DNA of 26,418 nucleotides, taken from positions 1 to 26,418 of the forward strand of contig JAANWY010000394.1 of NCBI GenBank assembly GCA_018263655.1, given 5' to 3'. The stretch comes from Anaerolineales bacterium. GTDB lineage: Bacteria; Chloroflexota; Anaerolineae; Epilineales; JAANWY01. Of this stretch, positions 21,663-26,418 are shown piece after piece (within the stretch, counting starts at the first letter, position 1; each line of letters opens with the position of its first letter). The notes below the pieces were generated by a model. The model searched no databases. It saw nothing but the letters and a program-made list of their open reading frames with translations, and was not told the DNA's origin. A program made the position numbers and the translations under genes.

Positions 21663-24332
21663 ATGAAACGACTCAGTATCATCCTCCTCACGATCGCCCT
21701 CGCCGGCCTCACCCTGGGCTACTGGCTGCTGCTGGCCGACCTGCCCTCGCCCGAGGCGCTCATCACGCGCACCTCGCCGGACGCCACCAAGATCTACGAC
21801 CGCGAGGGCCGGCTCCTGTACGAGATTCTCGATCCGCGTGCCGGCCGGCGCACCCGCGTCGCGCTAGACGAGCTGCCGCCCCACGTCCGACAGGCCGCCA
21901 TCGCCGTCGAAGATGCCAACTTCTACTCGAATCCGGGCGTCGACGTCCGAGGCATTACGCGCGCCTTCGTCCAGATGTTGCGCGAGCGACGCATCGTCTC
22001 GGGCGGCAGCACGATTACGCAGCAGCTTGCGCGGGCGACGTTGCTGTCGGAAGAGGAGCGCACGCAGCGCACGTTTGCGCGCAAGTTCCGCGAGTCGATT
22101 CTGGCACTGCGCGTCACGCGGGCGTTCTCCAAGGACCAGATCTTGGAGATGTACCTCAACGAAGTATACTTCGGGCAACTGGCCTACGGCATCGAAGCGG
22201 CGTCGCAGACCTACTTCGGCAGGCCGGCCCGCGAGCTGGACCTGGCTGAGGCGGCGCTGATGGCCGGCCTCATCCAGGCGCCGGCGGCCTACAACCCGCT
22301 GGTCGACATCGACGCGGCACAGCGCCGGCAGGAGATCGCTCTGGGTCTGATGGTGAAAGCCGGCTTCGTCAGCCAGGGCGAGGAGGCGCTGGCCAAGGCC
22401 GAGCCGCTACACTTCACCGGCGGCAACGTACCGCTGCGCGCCCCCCACTTCGTCAGCTACGTCCGCAACCTGCTGGAGGCCAAGTACGGCGACGAAGCGG
22501 TGAACCACGGCGGCCTGCACGTCGTTACCACGCTGGACCTCGACCTGCAAAACCGAGCTGAGGCCATCATCCAGCGCCGCATGGCGGAGCTCAACAAGCG
22601 CGAACCTGGCAAGCCCGACTACAACGTCAGCGACGCCGCGCTGGTGGCCATCGATCCGCAAACGGGCGAGATTCTGGCCATGGTCGGCAGCGCCGACTAT
22701 TTCAACGAGAAAATCGACGGTGCCGTCAACGTCGCCCTGGCCCGCCGGCAGCCGGGATCAGCCATTAAGCCCATCACTTATGCTACAGCGTTCGAAAAAG
22801 GCTGTCAATCAGAGATTAGAGATTGGAGATTAGAGATTAAGTCACCGAACCTGCAATCTCCAATCCTTCGACAAGCTCAGGACAGGTTCTCCAATCTCCA
22901 ATCTCCATGCTTCACACCCGCAACCGTCCTATCCGACGTCTCGACCGCCTTCCTGACCAAAGAAAACGAACCCTACCGGCCCATGAACTACGACCGTATG
23001 TGGCACGGCCCCATCAGCCTGCGCCGCGCTCTGGCGACGTCGTCTAACATGGTGGCCGTCAAGGTGCTGGACGCCGTCGGTGTGAACGCCATGGTTGACA
23101 CCGCCGAGGCGCTGGGCATCACCACTCTGACCGACCGCGAGCGCTACGGCCTGGCCCTCACCCTGGGCGGCGGCGAGGTCAAGCTCCTGGAACTCACCGC
23201 GGCCTTTGGCGCCTTCGCCAACACCGGCCACCGCGTCACCCCAACCGCCATTCTCGAAGTGAGCTCAGCCGACCACCCAACCACCCAACCACCCAACCAC
23301 CCAACCACCCAACCACCCAGCCACCCGACTACCCAACCACCCGCTATCTCTCCCCAGGTCGCTTATCTCATCACCGACATCCTGTCCGATGATCAAGCAC
23401 GATTGCCGGCCTTCGGTGAAAACAGCGTCCTCAAGCTGACGCGGCCGGCCGCCGCCAAGACCGGCACCACCAGCGACTGGCGCGACAACTGGACCGTGGG
23501 CTACACGCCAGACTTGGTGACGGGTGTGTGGGTGGGCAACGCCGACAACAGCCCGATGCAGTTCATCTCCGGCATCACGGGCGCCGGCCCGATCTGGCAC
23601 GACTTCATGGAGGAGGCCCACCGAGGTAAGCGGGTGCGCTACTTCCAGCGTCCCGACGACCCTTCGACAGGCTCAGGACAGCGCCTGATCGAGATCGAAG
23701 TCTGCGAATCCAGCGGACTTCTGCCAACGGAGGACTGCCAGCGCCGCAAGCGCGAGCTCTTCATCGAGGGCACAGAGCCCACGCAGTACGACAACAGCTA
23801 CCAGGCCTTTGACATCGACGCCGCCACCGGCCTGCTGTGGGACGCGGGTTGCGAGGGGCCGCAAGTCGAGCGCATTTTCCGCTTGCTCCCACCCGATGCT
23901 CGCGATTGGGGCCGCAAGCACGGCATTCCGGAGCCGCCGGCCCAAACCTGCAACGGCCAAACGGTTGCAAGTTTCAGGTTACAGGTTGAAGGTACCGAAC
24001 CTTCAACCTTCCAACCTTCCAACTTTCAACTCGCCATCGTAAGTCCGGCGCCGAACACGACGTTCGCGCTGTCGGAGCAGTTGCCGGCCGGCTTCCAGCG
24101 CGTCGAGGTGGTGGCCCAGGCTCGCACCGCCACGCCGCTGCGCGAAGTCACGCTGCTGGTGGATGACGAGCCGCTGGCGACGTTGAGCCGGCCGCCGTAT
24201 CGGGCGCTGTGGCAATTGGAGGCCGGCGGGCATCAGGTGCGGGCGGTGGGGGTGGATGCCGAGGGGCGAGAAGTGGAGAGTGAGTCGATTCGGTTCACTG
24301 TCTTGGAGGCTGAGCCAAGCGCGAGACGCTAG
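21663..24332 (+). CDS. pbpC: Bifunctional penicillin-binding protein, PBP1C-like
   Basis: This 889-aa class A PBP polymerises and cross-links peptidoglycan outside the membrane. It has an N-terminal anchor (about 4-24). The GT51 glycosyltransferase has EDANFYSNPGVD (catalytic Glu83), GGSTITQQLAR (114-124) and RKFRESILALRVTRAFSKDQ. The transpeptidase has SAIK (Ser366, Lys369), SSN (460-462) and KTGTTSDW (599-606). A C-terminal BiPBP_C-type beta domain (about 791-885: SPAPNTTF, LLVDDEPLATL, HQVRAVGVDAEGRE) marks the PBP1C branch. Repeat DNA is inserted in frame at residues ~381-415, ~537-560, ~665-673 and ~768-789. The active-site motifs are untouched. Ribosome site before ATG 21663 is weak. 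It may be co-transcribed with the upstream genes (70-bp gap). Confidence 0.93.
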   Translation: MKRLSIILLTIALAGLTLGYWLLLADLPSPEALITRTSPDATKIYDREGRLLYEILDPRAGRRTRVALDELPPHVRQAAIAVEDANFYSNPGVDVRGITRAFVQMLRERRIVSGGSTITQQLARATLLSEEERTQRTFARKFRESILALRVTRAFSKDQILEMYLNEVYFGQLAYGIEAASQTYFGRPARELDLAEAALMAGLIQAPAAYNPLVDIDAAQRRQEIALGLMVKAGFVSQGEEALAKAEPLHFTGGNVPLRAPHFVSYVRNLLEAKYGDEAVNHGGLHVVTTLDLDLQNRAEAIIQRRMAELNKREPGKPDYNVSDAALVAIDPQTGEILAMVGSADYFNEKIDGAVNVALARRQPGSAIKPITYATAFEKGCQSEIRDWRLEIKSPNLQSPILRQAQDRFSNLQSPCFTPATVLSDVSTAFLTKENEPYRPMNYDRMWHGPISLRRALATSSNMVAVKVLDAVGVNAMVDTAEALGITTLTDRERYGLALTLGGGEVKLLELTAAFGAFANTGHRVTPTAILEVSSADHPTTQPPNHPTTQPPSHPTTQPPAISPQVAYLITDILSDDQARLPAFGENSVLKLTRPAAAKTGTTSDWRDNWTVGYTPDLVTGVWVGNADNSPMQFISGITGAGPIWHDFMEEAHRGKRVRYFQRPDDPSTGSGQRLIEIEVCESSGLLPTEDCQRRKRELFIEGTEPTQYDNSYQAFDIDAATGLLWDAGCEGPQVERIFRLLPPDARDWGRKHGIPEPPAQTCNGQTVASFRLQVEGTEPSTFQPSNFQLAIVSPAPNTTFALSEQLPAGFQRVEVVAQARTATPLREVTLLVDDEPLATLSRPPYRALWQLEAGGHQVRAVGVDAEGREVESESIRFTVLEAEPSARR
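22803..22907 (+). repeat. In-frame repeat insert 1 in the PBP gene
   Basis: Left copies of gattagagattggagattagagatt (about 22814-22839) face inverted copies of caatctccaatctcc on the right (22853-22905). A ccttcgacaagctcagga core (22865-22882) lies between. It adds about 35 residues after the SxxK helix without breaking the frame. Confidence 0.8.
23273..23344 (+). repeat. In-frame repeat insert 2: 8-bp tandem array
   Basis: Nine tandem units of ccacccaa (last four diverged) are present. Because 8 is not a multiple of 3, three units make the eight-residue repeat HPTTQPPN/S. This encodes a Pro/Thr-rich loop between transpeptidase elements. Confidence 0.9.
23660..23681 (+). repeat. In-frame repeat insert 3: 'cttcgacaggctcagg' copy
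   Basis: A single copy of the ccttcgacaggctcaggac word, coding for PSTGSGQ, is the same word as in repeat element A and insert 1. Confidence 0.8.
23963..24032 (+). repeat. In-frame repeat insert 4: 'ttcaggtt' inverted repeat
   Basis: ggttacaggttgaaggt is followed across a short centre by accgaaccttcaacctt and further ccttccaacctt units, forming an inverted repeat. It codes for the linker before the BiPBP_C domain (SFRLQVEGTEPSTFQPSNF). The same words lie after the pfk gene at 7976-8007. Confidence 0.8.
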
Positions 24333-24380
24333 AGGTTGCCTATCAGGTTGCCTATCAGGTTGCCTATCAGGTTGCCTATC
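24333..24380. repeat. 12-bp tandem repeat, four units
   Basis: Four exact copies of aggttgcctatc start immediately after the PBP stop codon. Below it, 24381-24456 contains weak -35/-10-like words (TTGTTT...TACTTA) that could drive the toxin-antitoxin pair; I do not call a promoter. Confidence 0.95.
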
Positions 24381-24456
24381 ACTTTGATTGAGTTGTTGTT
24401 TTGTCTGTTTAGGTCCATACTTACAGTCAACAACAGGCTGAAGGAGGGATAATCAA

Positions 24457-24705
24457 ATGGCAGCGACATTGACCTACCTGGAAAAGTTAGTCCGAGAGAC
24501 TGATAAAGCTGAGTCCGAGGTAATGACGTTGGCTTTCCAGACCGGTTTGCGGCAATTGTGGCGAGAACATGTCTTAGGACATTATCTCCGCGGCAAGATT
24601 GCGCGTGATGAGGCAATCGAGACAGTAGGGATCGATTGGGTAGAACTGGCCGAGCGCCAGCACGAAGCAATGATGGAAGACTTAGCATGGGCACTGGGCG
24701 AGTAG
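24457..24705 (+). CDS. UPF0175-like antitoxin
   Basis: This small 82-aa protein has the pattern of UPF0175 antitoxins: an N-terminal helix-turn segment (LEKLVRETDKAESEVMTLAFQTGLRQLWRE), then LGHYLRGKIARDEAIETVGIDWVELAERQHEAMMEDLAW. UPF0175 proteins typically precede DUF3368 PIN-like toxins, as here, bind the toxin and repress their own operon. ATG 24457 has a strong AAGGAGGG site at 24441-24448. The 3' end overlaps the toxin gene by 19 bp, consistent with coupled translation. Confidence 0.75.
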   Translation: MAATLTYLEKLVRETDKAESEVMTLAFQTGLRQLWREHVLGHYLRGKIARDEAIETVGIDWVELAERQHEAMMEDLAWALGE

Positions 24706-25214
24706 AGGTCGCTGTAACAGATGCCGGCCCACTGATTCACCTGGCGGAGATCGACTGTCTGCGCTTCTTGCGCATTTTCGACGACTTGCATATCCCTGAC
24801 GCTGTGTGGTCAGAAACCGTGGGACAGAAACGAGTCGAAGAATCAGATATTTCGAAGCTGGATAATGTTCAGCGACACAGTTTGTCTCAAGCTCCACTCG
24901 ATCAATTCATCCAAGATCACAAGTTGGGGGAATTGCACGTTGGTGAGCTGGAAGCTCTGTATCTGTGCAATCAAATCGGTGTCTCAGTACTGTTGACCGA
25001 TGATCTGGCCGTGCGCAGGACAGCCAAGCAGTTTGGTCTAACACCTGTGGGGTCGCTGGGTATCGTGGTGAGGGCCTATCGAGAAGAGCTTATCAACCTG
25101 GAGGAAGCTGAGCAGCACCTCATTGATCTGTATGATGTAAGTACGTTGTTTGTCACACGAGCCATTGTGGAGCTTGCTACTCAACAGCTGCATAAGCGAA
25201 GTAACGGACGATAA
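24687..25214 (+). CDS. DUF3368/PIN-like toxin
   Basis: This 175-aa protein is of the PIN-like nuclease group. The N-terminal TDAGPLIHLAEID carries Asp12, HVGELEAL supplies Glu87, and VLLTDDLAVRRTA supplies Asp105 and Asp106, the acidic set expected for a metal-dependent RNase. GLTPVGSLGIVVRAY is characteristic of DUF3368 proteins. ATG 24687 lies inside the end of the antitoxin gene. An earlier start at 24636 would overlap the antitoxin by 70 bp and add an Arg/Ser-rich stretch, so I reject it. The frame and acidic residues are intact, so the module is probably functional. RNA cleavage activity is inferred from the family. Confidence 0.8.
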   Translation: MGTGRVEVAVTDAGPLIHLAEIDCLRFLRIFDDLHIPDAVWSETVGQKRVEESDISKLDNVQRHSLSQAPLDQFIQDHKLGELHVGELEALYLCNQIGVSVLLTDDLAVRRTAKQFGLTPVGSLGIVVRAYREELINLEEAEQHLIDLYDVSTLFVTRAIVELATQQLHKRSNGR

Positions 25215-25265
25215 CGGGCAGTATTGGAGGCAGAACCCAAGCCACGTATCATATAGAAGAGGAGG

Positions 25266-25475
25266 CGTTTGGACCACGAAGGACACGAAAGGGCGCGAAA
25301 TTCGCGAAAGGGATGGCTTTGTATTGAGGTCGGCTTCCCTGATACGGGGCTTGTTTCCGGTGAGTTGTCTGTCGTGACACGCAGACAGAAGGGAAACATA
25401 ATCAGAGTCAAGGTGCGTTGGGCAGTCCTTTCGCGTTTTTCGGCCATTTCGCAGCTTTCGCGGTTCAAGAACCCA
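25266..25475. repeat. Inverted-arm element D, copy 1 (upstream of GxxExxY)
   Basis: It starts gtttggaccacgaaggacac and runs through gcgcgaaattcgcgaaag. A core follows, with ttccctgat near 25335 and gagttgtctgtcgtgac near 25362-25378. It ends with tcctttcgcg...ctttcgcggttc, the complement style of the left arm. Copy 2 (25941-26175) has the same order. No gene is supported inside. Confidence 0.8.
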
Positions 25476-25524
25476 ACGTACAATTGAAATCCAACCAACT
25501 GCTAACCTACGGAAGGGGGGACCT

Positions 25525-25935
25525 GTGACATCGAAACGCTCCAAGAAAGGCTACGACTTCGAACCACTGACGTACGAAGTCCTGGGAGCGTGCATCGAGG
25601 TACAGCGGCAACTGGGCCGACACTGCAGGGAAATCGACTACCAGCGCGCTCTGAGGATCGAATTCAAGAAACGCGGCATCCGATCCGTACGGGAGCACAA
25701 AATTCCGATCAAATACGACGACGAAATCATCACCAAACGTCGCGCTGATTTCCTGATCTGGGACGAGGACGACGAAATCCTGCTCGAAACCAAGGCCCGT
25801 AGCGAAATTCTCGACCAAGATATCGAACAGTGCCTGCTATGCCTGAAAAACGGAGGCTACGAGACCTGTCTGCTGGTCAATTTTGGCGAGAAACCTATCG
25901 GCCGGCAGCGAATTGTCTACACGCATGGTGAGTAG
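25525..25935 (+). CDS. GxxExxY protein (PD-(D/E)XK nuclease-like)
   Basis: This 136-aa protein shows the family signature: LTYEVLGACIEVQRQLGRHCREIDYQRAL, in which G31, E36 and Y39 are the named residues. A PD-(D/E)XK-like core follows: Asp75 in RRADFL, then E-x-K in LLETKA (Glu88, Lys90). GYETCLLVNFG is the usual C-terminal strand. The family is widespread, often multicopy, with unknown function; a nuclease fold is inferred. The gene starts at GTG 25525 after a purine-rich GGAAGGGGGG site. It lies exactly between two direct copies of element D, whose 'accacgaaggacacgaaa' words I recall near other GxxExxY genes. Confidence 0.88.
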   Translation: MTSKRSKKGYDFEPLTYEVLGACIEVQRQLGRHCREIDYQRALRIEFKKRGIRSVREHKIPIKYDDEIITKRRADFLIWDEDDEILLETKARSEILDQDIEQCLLCLKNGGYETCLLVNFGEKPIGRQRIVYTHGE

Positions 25936-25940
25936 CCGAA

Positions 25941-26175
25941 GGTTTGGACCGCGAAGTTCGCGAAAGGTATCTGGACCGCGACAGTCACGAAACGGGCGAA
26001 AACCGCGAAAGAGTTGATTTTACATTGGGGCCGGTTTCCCTGATGAGTGACTTGTGTTCGATGAGTTGTCTGTCGTGACGAGAATGCAGAAAAGGAGCAT
26101 GGCCAAAGAGAAGTTGCATTGGGCAGCCCTTTCGCGCATTTCGCGCTCTTTCGTGAACTTCGCGGTCCCAACCGC
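25941..26175. repeat. Inverted-arm element D, copy 2 (downstream of GxxExxY)
   Basis: The left end ggtttggaccgcgaagttcgcgaaagg is the inverse of the right end tctttcgtgaacttcgcggtcccaacc with few mismatches over about 25 bp. The core ttccctgatgagtgac...gagttgtctgtcgtgac and cattgggcagccctttcgcg matches copy 1. The remaining 26176-26264 is AT-rich leader for the next gene. Confidence 0.85.
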
Positions 26176-26264
26176 CACCAACACCCAAAACCAACTGACC
26201 CATCCAGCATCATCTGTCGTTTATAGTATGAAATAGCATCCCGCCGGCAAATAAGGAGGAACAC

Positions 26265-26418
26265 ATGCCAAACCAAAAACGTAGAATTACAATCGAAATC
26301 CTGCTCGCCGGCCTCATCCTGGCCGCGAGCATTTTCATCCTCGGCGCCTGCGGCGCCGAGGAGCCCGGCCCGCCCCCGCAGGCACCTACGGCAGTGCCGG
26401 CTCAGCCCACCAGCGAAG
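26265..26418 (+). CDS. Lipoprotein, N-terminal part (gene runs off the window)
   Basis: Only the first 51 residues are present. The start MPNQKRRITIEILLAGLILAAS leads to the lipobox ILGAC, then a Glu/Pro/Ala-rich stretch typical of the linker after lipidation. It should be exported and membrane-anchored. AAGGAGGA at 26253-26260 sets ATG 26265. The function cannot be inferred; solute-binding proteins often look like this at the N terminus, but that is a guess. Confidence 0.75.
   Translation, partial: MPNQKRRITIEILLAGLILAASIFILGACGAEEPGPPPQAPTAVPAQPTSE

Noticed and set aside
21617..22249. 210-codon plus-strand frame in another phase of the PBP gene
   Set aside because: Arg/Ala-rich shadow typical of GC-rich coding DNA; the PBP frame has all motifs.
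23273..23344. CRISPR-like array from the ccacccaa units
   Set aside because: Units are 8 bp with no spacers and are in-frame coding; simple tandem repeat.

Overview
The window (about 26.4 kb, moderately GC-rich) looks like chromosomal DNA of a Chloroflexota bacterium, probably Anaerolineae or a neighbouring class. This is inference: several lipoproteins with classical lipoboxes, a tandem eukaryote-like phosphofructokinase, FeoB carried as two separate genes, a TrpB2-type tryptophan synthase beta chain, and many short palindromic or 'cttcgacaagctcagg'-type repeats scattered between and even inside genes. No rRNA, tRNA, CRISPR array or phage module was found.

Layout. 1-313: repeat-rich leader. 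314-4684 (+): dnaE and a YbaK-like deacylase. 4797-5706 (+): MNT/HEPN toxin-antitoxin pair whose HEPN gene is frameshifted. 5739-7973 (+): tandem-domain 6-phosphofructokinase. 7974-8195: convergent intergenic region with a palindromic element. 11795-8196 (-): a strong promoter and a tryptophan-type T-box leader with its terminator, then a repeat-laden 290-nt gap, then a TPR protein, an AAA/ABC-type ATPase and trpB2. 11972-13306 (+): a strong promoter, a 300-nt leader and a duplicated-domain lipoprotein, followed by a cruciform-like element. 13551-15733 (+): structured leader, secreted subtilase with a CAP-like tail, and a terminator. 15801-15892: second copy of the palindromic element. 15915-19693 (+): consensus promoter, membrane-anchored DtxR-FeoA fusion, FeoB G-domain gene, a repeat element, and the FeoB permease gene. 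19753-21592 (+): a UshA-like lipoprotein with an in-frame TGA at the second cysteine position of a Cys-Gly-Cys motif (selenoprotein candidate), coupled to a concanavalin-A-like protein. 21663-24332 (+): a PBP1C-like enzyme containing several in-frame repeat insertions. 24457-25214 (+): a UPF0175/DUF3368-type toxin-antitoxin pair. 25266-26175: a GxxExxY gene bracketed by two copies of a ~200-bp inverted-arm element. 26265-end (+): start of another lipoprotein.

How the parts relate. The iron block (regulator, FeoA domains, FeoB-G, FeoB permease) is a self-contained ferrous-iron uptake operon whose promoter carries a possible operator. The T-box should make transcription of the trpB2-containing operon respond to uncharged tRNA-Trp. 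The accessory content (two toxin-antitoxin pairs, GxxExxY, repeats) marks a plastic chromosome. The points most worth following up are the candidate selenocysteine codon, the Trp T-box controlling an unusual operon, the in-frame repeat insertions in the PBP gene, the GxxExxY unit with its flanking elements, and the eukaryote-like phosphofructokinase.
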